A stretch of 10,135 bases of DNA from an uncultured Porphyromonadaceae bacterium (GCA_947178685.1 CAMWZE010000030.1:1-10135); one strand, 5' to 3'; positions 1 through 7,462 are shown, counted from the stretch's first letter. Program-made: numbers and translations. The notes: generated by a model from the sequence alone, not told the origin.

Positions 1-33
1 AAAAAGGAAAAAGCCATGATTTCTCATGGCTTT
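1..33 (-). terminator. Rho-independent terminator of the gltX operon
   Basis: A 10-bp perfect stem (positions 10-19 AAAGCCATGA with 24-33 TCATGGCTTT) closes a 4-nt TTTC loop. Read on the minus strand, the stem is followed by a T-rich tract (TTTTTCCTTTTT, including the stem's last Ts), as expected for intrinsic termination. Read on the plus strand, only three Ts follow the GC part, so it is much weaker as a terminator for anything entering from the left. It lies about 90 nt beyond the gltX stop codon. I see no gene in 34-123. Confidence 0.85.
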
Positions 34-123
34 ATAACGTAATTTTATCTATTCTTATTTCAAAAACAGAAGCTTTTAAATCGAATGTACTGTCTTGTTC
101 CGGTTATCGTTGGCAGCTACTTA

Positions 124-1653
124 TTATTTAGCAGGAACAGGAATCTCTTTTATAGCACGGCGTATACGGGCTATAACCTCCTCCTTTGGCATAAGCTCGG
201 TAATGTCGAACATATGCGGACCGCGGCATGCTCCCACAACGGCAAGACGGAATGCATTCATAACGTTGCCAAGATGATAACCCTTCCCGGCTATCCAGTC
301 GAGCACAATCTTCTCAGCATTAGCAGAAGTCATATCGTCGATACCCTCCAGCACGGTGATAAGCTCCTCCATGATGGCGGGAGTCTCCGCACTCCAGCGT
401 TTCTTTATATCCTTTTCGGCATATGTCTCCGGGGCCTTGAAGAAGAAATCACCCTGAGTCCAGAGATCCGGAATGAGATCAGCACGACCTTTCACCATAC
501 CTACGGCTTTCGCTACATACTCCGGATCGGCTCCCTCTACACCGTGCTCGGCAAGCACAGGCATGAAAAGTTGGGCAAGCACAGCGTCTTCCGTCTTTCC
601 CAGATACTCATGGTTGAACCAGATTCCCTTCTTATAGTCAAACTTGGCACCACTCTTGGAGCAATGTTCGAATGAGAACTTCTTTATAAGCTCATCCATA
701 CTCATGACCTCGCTGTCGTCACCGGGATTCCATCCGAGGAGAGCAAGGAAGTTTACCACAGCCTCGGGCAGATAACCCTTCTCGCGATAGCCTGAGGATA
801 TCTCGCCACTCTTGGGGTCGTGCCATTCAAGCGGGAACACCGGAAATCCGAGTTTGTCTCCGTCTCGCTTTGAGAGCTTGCCGTTGCCCACAGGCTTAAG
901 GAGCAACGGGAGATGCACGAACTGAGGCATTGTATCGGTCCAACCGAAAGCTTCGTAAAGAAGCACATGCAGAGGAGCGGATGGCAGCCATTCCTCGCCA
1001 CGGATCACATGGCTCACCTCCATAAGATGGTCGTCTACAATATTGGCAAGGTGATAGGTGGGCAGCTCATCGGCACTCTTGTAAAGCACCTTGTCATCAA
1101 GAATATTGCTATTGATCACTACCTCACCACGGATAAGATCGTTAACCTTGACATCGCGGTCAGGCTCTATCTTAAAACGGACTACATATTGATTACCCTC
1201 CGAAATCAAACGGTCAACCTCCTCCTTTGGCATAGTAAGAGAGTTGCGCATTGACCTGCGGGTTGAGGCATCATACTGAAAGTTGGGGATTCTCTGACGC
1301 GCCTCTTCAAGTTCTTCCGGCGTATCGAATGCGATATATGCCTTGTCGGCATCGAGAAGTTTCTGCACATACTCTTTGTAGATGTGGCGACGCTCACTCT
1401 GCTTATAAGGTCCATAATTACCACCTTCGCGCACACCCTCATCGAAACGTATGCCGAGCCAATGAAGAGAATCAGCGATATAATCCTCAGCTCCGGGCAC
1501 GAAGCGGCGGCTGTCGGTGTCTTCTATGCGCAAGATCATATCACCACCGTTCTGGCGAGCGAAGATATAGTTGTAGAGAGCGGTGCGCACACCGCCAATG
1601 TGGAGAGGCCCCGTGGGCGACGGAGCGAATCTTACCCTTACTTTACGATCCAT
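124..1653 (-). CDS. gltX: Glutamyl-tRNA synthetase (class I aminoacyl-tRNA synthetase)
   Basis: This 509-residue cytosolic enzyme charges tRNA-Glu with glutamate using ATP. Visible landmarks are the class I signature [11 protein letters not shown] (residues 11-21, HIGH-type motif at 18-21) and the KMSKS-type loop KLSKR (259-263). The catalytic Rossmann domain occupies the N-terminal half and a helical anticodon-binding domain lies from about 330 to the end. After KLSKR comes a longer stretch (about 266-292, including FPVFPLEW and SGEISSGYR) that I recall as typical of Bacteroidetes GluRS. The Cys cluster of zinc-containing GluRS is not visible around residues 100-130. I chose the ATG at 1653 because the family's N-terminus begins right there ([12 protein letters not shown]). 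The frame is open up to 1743, but those codons overlap the upstream gene and do not look like GluRS. It is the last gene of the left operon, starting 10 nt after the preceding stop. Confidence 0.97.
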   Translation of the reverse strand: MDRKVRVRFAPSPTGPLHIGGVRTALYNYIFARQNGGDMILRIEDTDSRRFVPGAEDYIADSLHWLGIRFDEGVREGGNYGPYKQSERRHIYKEYVQKLLDADKAYIAFDTPEELEEARQRIPNFQYDASTRRSMRNSLTMPKEEVDRLISEGNQYVVRFKIEPDRDVKVNDLIRGEVVINSNILDDKVLYKSADELPTYHLANIVDDHLMEVSHVIRGEEWLPSAPLHVLLYEAFGWTDTMPQFVHLPLLLKPVGNGKLSKRDGDKLGFPVFPLEWHDPKSGEISSGYREKGYLPEAVVNFLALLGWNPGDDSEVMSMDELIKKFSFEHCSKSGAKFDYKKGIWFNHEYLGKTEDAVLAQLFMPVLAEHGVEGADPEYVAKAVGMVKGRADLIPDLWTQGDFFFKAPETYAEKDIKKRWSAETPAIMEELITVLEGIDDMTSANAEKIVLDWIAGKGYHLGNVMNAFRLAVVGACRGPHMFDITELMPKEEVIARIRRAIKEIPVPAK

Positions 1654-1663
1654 TCTTTTTTGT

Positions 1664-2365
1664 TTATTTAAAACTGTATTTGCCTTTCCAGCGAGCCTTG
1701 AGAGGAGCACGCAGCAGAGGCTCCGCCTTCTTGCGCTCATCAAGACTGATATACTCCAACGAGGTGAGCTCGGCTGAGATCTCGTCTGAACCGGGAGTCA
1801 CGGTATATTCCACCGTAGTAAAAGGTATCATCTCCTGCAGTTCTCCAAGAGTCACGGTAGAGTCTTTTGTGATATTGAAGAATCCCTTAAGATCCGGCTC
1901 CTTGAAAAAACGGGTGCCGTCGAGCTGAGCCATGGTCACGGGATCATAAAAATCAACCTTGCTGTCGCGTGCCTGACCATCACCGCCTATCGTATAGATT
2001 GTCATGGCCACGTTGCCCCCTTTCACGGGGAGAAGCTTTATGGTCAAAGTGCTCACCGGGGTGATGTTCACGTTTACCATATCGGGAGTCAACTCCGTGA
2101 GCCATGAGCGTCCGTTAAGAGCGTTCTTTACCTGATAGACACTGTCGGCATCCCAATAGTCGAGCATATCGAGACGCGAAGAGGGCGACAGAATTTCCAG
2201 GGCCGGCGACTGCAGACGTTCAAAAACACCCCTTGCCGTCAAAGCGGAATCGCCCGGCTTCTCCTGAGCGGAAACCGGGGCGACTGCCGTTATGGCAAGA
2301 GCAACTGCGCCTACAGCAAAGCGCAATGCTGCTGAAAAGTTATTTCTTTTTATAAAAAATCTCAT
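1664..2365 (-). CDS. DUF3256-type exported protein of unknown function
   Basis: This 233-residue protein has a clear signal peptide: basic start (MRFFIKRNN), a hydrophobic core at about residues 14-30, and a probable signal peptidase I site after VSA (33). The mature part of about 200 residues is expected to lie in the periplasm. The mature N-terminus ([20 protein letters not shown] followed by LDYW) resembles the Bacteroidales family DUF3256, assigned from memory of the family. No catalytic motif, lipobox or further membrane segment is visible. The start at 2365 gives the signal peptide directly. The same frame is open to 2542 but antisense-like Arg/Lys-rich residues fill it, and that region codes for the helicase tail. 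The start codon lies inside the helicase gene with a 26-nt overlap, and the stop is 10 nt before gltX, so translational coupling is likely. Function is unknown. Confidence 0.82.
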   Translation of the reverse strand: MRFFIKRNNFSAALRFAVGAVALAITAVAPVSAQEKPGDSALTARGVFERLQSPALEILSPSSRLDMLDYWDADSVYQVKNALNGRSWLTELTPDMVNVNITPVSTLTIKLLPVKGGNVAMTIYTIGGDGQARDSKVDFYDPVTMAQLDGTRFFKEPDLKGFFNITKDSTVTLGELQEMIPFTTVEYTVTPGSDEISAELTSLEYISLDERKKAEPLLRAPLKARWKGKYSFK

Positions 2366-4226
2366 AATTTCCGTTGTAATCGGCTTTCTGTGTCTTTTTA
2401 GACTTTTTATCCTTCTTCTCTTTAGTCTCTTTCTTTGACTTTGCCTCCTTTTTTCCCTTGGAAGACTTGGAAGAACGGCTATATTCCTCTTTCTCACCTT
2501 TGCGACGACGCTTCTCACGACGGTCTCTTGCATCGCGGGCATAGTCGCGGTCGGTGGCTATCTCGGGACGGATAGTAGTGCCGAAGAAATCCACATTGCG
2601 CAGAGCATCGATAACCCGGTGGGCATCATCTTTGCGAACATCGAAGAGGGTATACTCCGGCAAAAGGTCGATACGGCCTATATCCGGTTTTGAACCCATC
2701 ACATTTTTGTTGACAAGCTCCATAAGGTTACCGGGGAAGAAACCCTGGGCTTTGCCCACGTTGACCATAATACGCTCGAATCCCTCATCGGCGCTACGGC
2801 GGTCCTTGTCACGGTTTCTATCGCGACCCTTCTCGCGGTCCTTACGTTCCTTACCGTCACTTGCCGAGGCATTAAGGTCAATATCAGGCATTTTCTGATA
2901 ATAGGTCAACAGACGGTTGAACTCAAGCGAGAGCACACGTTTGAGAAGATCCTCCTCGGATAGCCATTCGAGTTTCTTCCTGACACCGGGAAGATATTTT
3001 TCAATCTCCTCCTCGTTGACTTGCACACGCTCCAGACGGTCGGCAAGATTATAGAGCTGCTTCTCGATAATATGTTCCGGTGTAGGCACCTTCTTATATT
3101 CGAACGTCTTTCCGATACGCTTCTCGATCTCGCGGAGCTTACTCTTCTCGCGGGAATGGATTATCGCTACGGAAACACCGGTCTTGTTGGCACGGCCTGT
3201 ACGTCCGGAACGATGGGTGTAGACGGCAGCGTCATCAGGCAACCCATAGTTGATAACGTGGGTGAGATCGTCAACGTCGAGACCACGGGCAGCCACATCG
3301 GTAGCCACAAGGAGCTGAGTGACGTGATCGCGGAATTTCTTCATAGCGAGGTCACGCTGTGCCTGTGAAAGATCGCCGTGCAGACAGTCGGCATTATAAC
3401 CGTCGTTGATAAGTTTGTCGGCAATCTCCTGAGTCTCCTTACGGGTGCGGCAGAAGATGATGCCGTATATATCGGGATTATTATCGGCAATACGTTTGAG
3501 GGCGAGATACTTGTCGTGAGCCTTCACCATGTAGTAGATGTGGCGCACATTATTGGAAGCCTGATTACGGTTGCCGGCCACAAACTCTACCGGATCGTGC
3601 ATGAACTCACGCGAAATAGCAGCTATCTCCTTTGGCATGGTAGCCGAGAACATCAGCATCTTCCTCTCGTCGGGCACATGGGTAAGGATCTCCTTGATAT
3701 CATCGAGGAAGCCCATGTTGAGCATCTCGTCAGCTTCGTCGAGAATCACCGTGTTTACATCATCAAGCTTCACCTCTCCTCTTTTGATAAGGTCAATGAG
3801 ACGTCCCGGAGTAGCCACAATAACCTGCACACCGTTGCGGAGAGTGCGGATCTGGCTGTCGATGCTTGAGCCGCCATAAACCGGAAGAATCTTAAGAGAT
3901 GGTATATATTTCGAGAAGTCGGCCAGATCTGATGCGATCTGCAGACAAAGCTCTCTGGTTGGAGCTATGATAAGGGCCTGTGGCACTCGTTTGTCGGGAT
4001 TTATGCGTTGGAGCACCGGCAGACCGAACGCAGCGGTCTTGCCCGTACCGGTCTGGGCGAGACCGACAACATCACCCTCTTTATTGAGAAGATGTGGAAT
4101 CACCATCTCCTGAATAGGCATGGGATTCACAAAACCCATCTCCTCGATGGCTTGCAGCAAACGGGGTTCTACCCCAAGATCTTCAAATGTTCTTGCGTCT
4201 TTGTTTTCAATATTGTTTTCTTCCAT
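2340..4226 (-). CDS. deaD: DEAD-box ATP-dependent RNA helicase (DeaD/CsdA/DbpA type)
   Basis: This 628-residue enzyme unwinds or remodels RNA using ATP. In bacteria this group usually acts in ribosome assembly, RNA decay and cold adaptation. All helicase motifs are intact: Q motif region 12-40 (TFEDLG, Q39), motif I AQTGTGKT (57-64), PTREL (89-93), TPGR (139-142), DEAD (163-166), SAT (194-196), ATDVAARGLD (308-317) and HRSGRTGR (338-345). A charged linker rich in Arg, Lys and Asp (about 457-480) leads to a DbpA-type RNA-binding domain (about 484-556, FERIMVNVGKAQG through FFGTTIRPEI). A Lys/Arg-rich tail (about 558-615) follows, probably for non-specific RNA contact. The start at 4226 gives MEENNIENK. 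The frame is open to 4322, but the extra residues are hydrophobic and unlike the family. No strong Shine-Dalgarno is seen. It is the first gene of the operon. The precise ortholog (deaD, csdA, dbpA or rhlE) is not certain. Confidence 0.95.
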   Translation of the reverse strand: MEENNIENKDARTFEDLGVEPRLLQAIEEMGFVNPMPIQEMVIPHLLNKEGDVVGLAQTGTGKTAAFGLPVLQRINPDKRVPQALIIAPTRELCLQIASDLADFSKYIPSLKILPVYGGSSIDSQIRTLRNGVQVIVATPGRLIDLIKRGEVKLDDVNTVILDEADEMLNMGFLDDIKEILTHVPDERKMLMFSATMPKEIAAISREFMHDPVEFVAGNRNQASNNVRHIYYMVKAHDKYLALKRIADNNPDIYGIIFCRTRKETQEIADKLINDGYNADCLHGDLSQAQRDLAMKKFRDHVTQLLVATDVAARGLDVDDLTHVINYGLPDDAAVYTHRSGRTGRANKTGVSVAIIHSREKSKLREIEKRIGKTFEYKKVPTPEHIIEKQLYNLADRLERVQVNEEEIEKYLPGVRKKLEWLSEEDLLKRVLSLEFNRLLTYYQKMPDIDLNASASDGKERKDREKGRDRNRDKDRRSADEGFERIMVNVGKAQGFFPGNLMELVNKNVMGSKPDIGRIDLLPEYTLFDVRKDDAHRVIDALRNVDFFGTTIRPEIATDRDYARDARDRREKRRRKGEKEEYSRSSKSSKGKKEAKSKKETKEKKDKKSKKTQKADYNGNYEIFYKKK

Positions 4227-4389
4227 AAAGGTACATTGTTTTTTTTGGGTTACGACATATGTAACATTCAGCAGAAAATGGAATAATTTCCACTGCATGA
4301 TATAGCCTATCGACGGAATCAAGGCTTACATATATAATTTATAACGTCCGGAAGCTACTTTTTTCTTAATCCGGAACACGATTAAGTTG

Positions 4390-4397
4390 CAAAGGTA
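4390..4397 (-). promoter_or_regulatory. Candidate -7 box for the helicase operon
   Basis: On the minus strand this reads TACCTTTG, a perfect match to the Bacteroidetes -7 consensus TAnnTTTG. No TTTG is found about 20 nt upstream, so the -33 element is weak or absent. A start near 4384 would give a leader of roughly 155 nt before the ATG at 4226. That leader holds two copies of the palindrome TCCGGA (4347-4352 and 4370-4375) that could pair around a 17-nt loop. Long leaders are known for cold-induced helicase genes in other bacteria; applying that here is inference. Confidence 0.5.
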
Positions 4398-4417
4398 CTA
4401 AATAAAATCCATATTAA

Positions 4418-4449
4418 TTTGCTATTCATCTTGATTTGTACTAATTTCG
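4418..4449 (+). promoter_or_regulatory. Candidate promoter of the C69 dipeptidase gene
   Basis: TTTG (4418-4421) and TAATTTCG (4442-4449) are separated by 20 nt, close to the Bacteroides-type -33/-7 arrangement; the -7 box has one mismatch to TAnnTTTG. Transcription would begin around 4455, giving a short leader of about 20 nt before the ATG at 4473. Confidence 0.6.
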
Positions 4450-4472
4450 CTATTTATTTTTATCTTGCATAT

Positions 4473-6116
4473 ATGAAACGAAAAAAGATATTATCCTTAA
4501 TTATCCCCTCTCTCCTGATTACGGGAGCTGATGCACTGGCATGCACAAATCTGATAGCCGGGCCGAAAGCCACTGCCGACGGATCGGTTATGGTGACCTA
4601 CGCCGCAGATTCCCACAGTCTCTACGGAATGCTCACCCACACTCCCGCTGCCGACCACAAGCCGGGCAGTGTGCGTAAGGTTGTGGATTGGGATACCGGC
4701 AAACCGCTCGGCACGATTCCACAGGTAGCTCATACATATAATGTAGTAGGAAACATAAATGAGCATCAGGTGGCTATCGGCGAGAGCACATGGGGTGGAC
4801 ATAAGGAACTCACCGACACTACCGGAAACTCCATAATCGACTACGGATCGCTGATTCAGATTGCGCTCGAACGATCAAAGACTGCTCAGGAAGCCATCGA
4901 TGTCATGACAGACCTTGTAGATAAATATGGCTATGCAAGCAGCGGCGAGTCGTTCTCTATAGCCGACAAGAATGAGGTGTGGGTGATGGAGATGATCGGT
5001 AAAGGTGCCGAGAAAGGAGCCGTGTGGATTGCCGTGCGCATTCCGGATGACGCCATATCGGGTCATGCCAACGAGCCTCGTATCCGCAAGGTAGATCATA
5101 AAGATAAGAAAAACGTGCGTTACAGCAAGGATCTTATATCCTTTGCGCGCAAACGCGGTTATTTCAGCGGTAAAGATGAGGATTTCTCTTTTGCCGATGC
5201 GTTCGAGAATCATGATAAGAGCACACGCCGCGGTTGCGACGCAAGGGTGTGGTCTTATTTCCGTCGATTCCAGCCGGAGGCCGAAAAATATTTCGCATGG
5301 TGTAATGCCGACTCCGACGAGCCGATGCCTCTCTACATAATTCCTGAGAGAAAAGTGAGCCTTAAGGAGATGCAGGAAAGTATGCGCGACCATTATGAGG
5401 GCACTCCCTATGAGATGTATACTGATCCGGGGGCCGGGCCGAACCATGTGCCCTACCGTTGGCGTCCGATGGATTTTGAAGTGGACGGTCATGAATATTG
5501 CATGGAGCGCGCAATCGCTACCCAACAGACCGGCTGGAGCTTCGTAAGCCAAAGCCGCGCTGATCTTCCTGATGAAGTGGGCGGAGTGCTCTGGTTTGGC
5601 ACCGATGACACCAACACATCCGTCTACATGCCTTTCTATTGCTCCATGACCGAGATTCCTCTGCAGCTCCAAGAGGGCGACATCAATAATTTCTCATTCG
5701 ACTCCAACTTCTGGATGACTAACTGGGTGGCCAATCAGGCTTACAACCGTTATGACCTCATGATTCCTGACATCCGCAAGGTGCAGAACGGACTTGAGGA
5801 TGGATTCCAGACGTCGCGTCCCGCTGTAGAAGAGGAACTTTTGGCTTTGATTGCCGGGGGTGATGATGCGGGATTCCGCAAGCGTGTGAATGAAGATGGA
5901 CGAAAAGTAGCGAAAGAGGCCACGGATGCCTATCGCGACTTAGGAATATATCTCCTTGTGAAGTATATGGATGGCAATATGAAGAAGACGGATGCAGACG
6001 GTAAGTTCCTCTACAACGAATATGGTCTTCCGGAGTATCCATCCTTCCCCGGTTATGACAAGGGTTACTACGAGAATATTGTCCGTTCTACCGGAGATCG
6101 TTTTAAAATCAAATGA
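4473..6116 (+). CDS. Secreted C69-family dipeptidase (Ntn hydrolase)
   Basis: This 547-residue protein matches peptidase family C69 (PepD/PipD-like dipeptidases), which cleave dipeptides with an N-terminal Cys nucleophile. The N-terminus is a signal peptide: MKRKK, hydrophobic core about 6-18, then ALA at 21-23. Cys24 follows directly, beginning the family's CTNLIAGPKATADGS block (24-38) and so is the presumed nucleophile. Other family-like blocks are VVGNINEHQVAIGESTWGG (91-109), ASSGESFSIADKNEVWVMEM (155-174) and YRWRP. Removal of the signal peptide would place the mature enzyme in the periplasm or outside, fitting peptide scavenging. ATG at 4473 is chosen because it gives a compact signal peptide and sits just after a promoter-like sequence; a TTG at 4419 in frame lies inside that promoter. 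The gene is monocistronic, with a terminator 14 nt after the stop. It could alternatively be a lipoprotein at Cys24, but -3 is Ala rather than Leu. Confidence 0.92.
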   Translation: MKRKKILSLIIPSLLITGADALACTNLIAGPKATADGSVMVTYAADSHSLYGMLTHTPAADHKPGSVRKVVDWDTGKPLGTIPQVAHTYNVVGNINEHQVAIGESTWGGHKELTDTTGNSIIDYGSLIQIALERSKTAQEAIDVMTDLVDKYGYASSGESFSIADKNEVWVMEMIGKGAEKGAVWIAVRIPDDAISGHANEPRIRKVDHKDKKNVRYSKDLISFARKRGYFSGKDEDFSFADAFENHDKSTRRGCDARVWSYFRRFQPEAEKYFAWCNADSDEPMPLYIIPERKVSLKEMQESMRDHYEGTPYEMYTDPGAGPNHVPYRWRPMDFEVDGHEYCMERAIATQQTGWSFVSQSRADLPDEVGGVLWFGTDDTNTSVYMPFYCSMTEIPLQLQEGDINNFSFDSNFWMTNWVANQAYNRYDLMIPDIRKVQNGLEDGFQTSRPAVEEELLALIAGGDDAGFRKRVNEDGRKVAKEATDAYRDLGIYLLVKYMDGNMKKTDADGKFLYNEYGLPEYPSFPGYDKGYYENIVRSTGDRFKIK

Positions 6117-6129
6117 TATTCAAAGCAAT

Positions 6130-6160
6130 AAAAAAGCGAATCCAATGGATTCGCTTTTTT
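6130..6160. terminator. Bidirectional rho-independent terminator
   Basis: A 14-bp perfect inverted repeat (6130-6143 AAAAAAGCGAATCC with 6147-6160 GGATTCGCTTTTTT) encloses a 3-nt loop. A-run on one side and T-run on the other make it work on both strands. It sits 14 nt after the dipeptidase stop and about 127 nt beyond the HIT gene stop, so it can end both convergent transcripts. Confidence 0.92.
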
Positions 6161-6201
6161 ATTTACTGAAAATATATAAATTTTCTCTCTATCAGTTCGG
6201 T

Positions 6202-6243
6202 AAGCTGTCAGAGTTGTTTCACCCGAAGCTTTCAGAGCCGTTT
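6202..6243. repeat. Short diverged direct repeat, two copies at 24-nt spacing
   Basis: Copy one (6202-6219) AAGCTGTCAGAGTTGTTT and copy two (6226-6243) AAGCTTTCAGAGCCGTTT agree at 15 of 18 positions. They lie in the 127-nt convergent gap between the terminator and the HIT gene stop, which otherwise shows nothing recognisable. With only two copies and no flanking features, no role can be given. Confidence 0.5.
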
Positions 6244-6287
6244 ATATCTGAACAGATGATATAGCGACAACCGACCTATTAGAGCAC

Positions 6288-6680
6288 TTATTCAAATTTG
6301 GAAGCGATGAGCTCGCACACTTCTTTCATACGCTCAGGAGAGGGATTCTCCACCTTGTGGCGGAAGTCCATATCTCCCTCATTTTTGAGAGGCACGAGAT
6401 GCATATGGGCATGGGGCACCTCAAGACCGAGCACTGCCATTCCTACCTTGCGGCATGGAAGCGCCTTCTTTATGGCCTTCGCAACCCTCTTGGCAAATAC
6501 CATCATTTCACCAAGCTGCTTGTCGTCAATATCGAATAGATAGTCTACCTCCTCTTTGGGTACAACCAGAGTATGACCCCAAGCTATAGGATTGATATCA
6601 AGGAAAGCATAGAATTTATCATCCTCAGCCACCTTATATGACGGAATCTCACCCTTTATTATTTTTGAGAATATTGTCAT
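6288..6680 (-). CDS. HIT-family nucleotide hydrolase (Hint-like)
   Basis: This 130-residue cytosolic protein has the full histidine triad H90-A-H92-M-H94 in the context VPHAHMHLVPL, with H92 as the expected nucleophile that forms a nucleotidyl intermediate. The N-terminal block MTIFSKIIKGEIPSYKV and the central LDINPIAWGHTLVVPK (28-41) are typical of Hint-type purine nucleoside phosphoramidases. The zinc-type Cys residues seen at the N-terminus of many homologs (CIFCKI) are replaced here (TIFSKI). Length is normal for the family. It follows greA by 52 nt on the same strand with no terminator between them, so co-transcription is likely. The physiological substrate cannot be read from the sequence. 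Confidence 0.95.
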   Translation of the reverse strand: MTIFSKIIKGEIPSYKVAEDDKFYAFLDINPIAWGHTLVVPKEEVDYLFDIDDKQLGEMMVFAKRVAKAIKKALPCRKVGMAVLGLEVPHAHMHLVPLKNEGDMDFRHKVENPSPERMKEVCELIASKFE

Positions 6681-6732
6681 GATATAATCATTTAGGAAGT
6701 TTACAAAACTTCAACCAAAGCCGTATATGGTA

Positions 6733-7203
6733 TTACTCAGGGATCTCAATCTTGAGAATCTCGAATTCAAGCACTCCCACAGGGGCATTGACTTTCACCT
6801 TATCACCAACCTTATGTCCCATCAAGCCCTGTGCGATAGGAGTGGAAGAGGAGATCTTCCCTTCACGAAGGTTAGCTTCGTTCTCTGTCACGATTGTGTA
6901 AGCCACAGTCATGTTGTTCTTGAGATTCTTGATGGTCACCTTATTGAGGAGCTGTACAATCTCGGTGTTCAGCTTGCTGTCGTCGATGATACGGGCGGTG
7001 GCAATAAGCTCTTTGATCTTAGAAATCTTCATTTCAAGCATACCCTGAGCCTCTTTTGCAGCATCATATTCTGCATTCTCAGAGAGATCACCTTTGTCGC
7101 GAGCCTCGGCGATTGCCTGCTTTATAAGGGGGCGTTGAGCCTCAAGCTCAGCCAACTCCTTCATTTTCTTGTCGTATCCTTCTTGTGTAAGATAAGTAGC
7201 CAT
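6733..7203 (-). CDS. greA: Transcription elongation factor GreA
   Basis: This 156-residue factor rescues backtracked RNA polymerase by stimulating cleavage of the nascent RNA. The N-terminal coiled coil (about 8-75) carries the tip signature GDLSENAEYDAAKEAQ (38-53), with the acidic pair D39 and E42 that corresponds to E. coli D41/E44 and completes the polymerase active site. The C-terminal FKBP-like domain (about 80-156) contains SSSTPIAQGLMGHKVGD, a standard GreA block. Length is close to the usual 158. The ATG at 7203 gives the normal MATYLTQEGYDKK start. It heads a probable two-gene unit with the HIT gene and seems to be preceded by a long structured leader. Confidence 0.97.
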   Translation of the reverse strand: MATYLTQEGYDKKMKELAELEAQRPLIKQAIAEARDKGDLSENAEYDAAKEAQGMLEMKISKIKELIATARIIDDSKLNTEIVQLLNKVTIKNLKNNMTVAYTIVTENEANLREGKISSSTPIAQGLMGHKVGDKVKVNAPVGVLEFEILKIEIPE

Positions 7204-7457
7204 GTCTGTTTTATGTGTTGAGTTTTTTTGTATTGTTTTGTGTAGAAAAATTGTCTCGCAAATAAGCAGCTACAACCGGTAAAACCCTTCGCAGCTACTT
7301 TATCGTCTTAAGAGACGATAACCGGGTTTTGAATATAGAATAAAAAAGAAGGAATCTTTTATTTCCGCTAAGAAAGCGTCCGCCAATAATGAAGCAATCA
7401 CTCTCCGCAGCCTTAAAAGACCCTCATCGACGCCACATGCGTCTGTTCTATATTTTC
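7204..7457 (-). other. Long structured leader region of greA, about 250 nt
   Basis: No convincing protein or tRNA gene is found between greA and the promoter at 7463-7494. Read as minus-strand RNA, the region contains an outer stem AAAACCC/GGGTTTT (7281-7287 with 7324-7330) enclosing a perfect 8-bp inner stem TATCGTCT/AGACGATA (7301-7308 with 7313-7320, loop TAAG). It also has a 5-bp hairpin GACGC/GCGTC (7429-7433 with 7439-7443). GCAGCTAC occurs twice (7266-7273 and 7291-7298). The final 60 nt before the start codon are unstructured and T-rich on the plus strand, so A-rich in the mRNA. A regulatory leader or a separate small RNA are both possible; no known riboswitch is recognised. Confidence 0.5.
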
Positions 7458-7462
7458 GCTCG

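Noticed and set aside
85..675. A 196-codon open frame on the plus strand
   Set aside because: It lies opposite gltX, whose identity is certain, and its translation resembles no family. It is a shadow.
1654..1743. 30-residue N-terminal extension of gltX
   Set aside because: The extension overlaps the end of the preceding gene and is unlike GluRS; the conserved N-terminus begins at the ATG at 1653.
2366..2542. 59-residue N-terminal extension of the DUF3256-type protein
   Set aside because: It is an out-of-frame reading of the Lys-rich helicase tail, and would bury the signal peptide inside the protein.
4227..4322. 32-residue N-terminal extension of the helicase
   Set aside because: Family members start close to the Q motif; the extra residues are hydrophobic, and the region reads better as leader.
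4533..4544. Lipoprotein signal (ALAC) in the dipeptidase
   Set aside because: The -3 residue is Ala rather than Leu, and the Cys is the expected catalytic nucleophile, so a lipobox call is not supported.
4875..5672. A 265-codon open frame on the minus strand inside the dipeptidase gene
   Set aside because: It is long, but fully antisense to a well-supported C69 gene; the protein is His/Ile-rich without recognisable domains, and there is no promoter.
7340..7380. Possible attenuator in the greA leader (GGAA/TTCC stem followed by T-run on the minus strand)
   Set aside because: The stem is only 4 bp with an AT-rich loop, too weak to call a terminator.
7204..7460. tRNA or other known structured RNA gene
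   Set aside because: No cloverleaf, T-loop consensus or CCA end is seen; the hairpins do not match a known family I can recognise.
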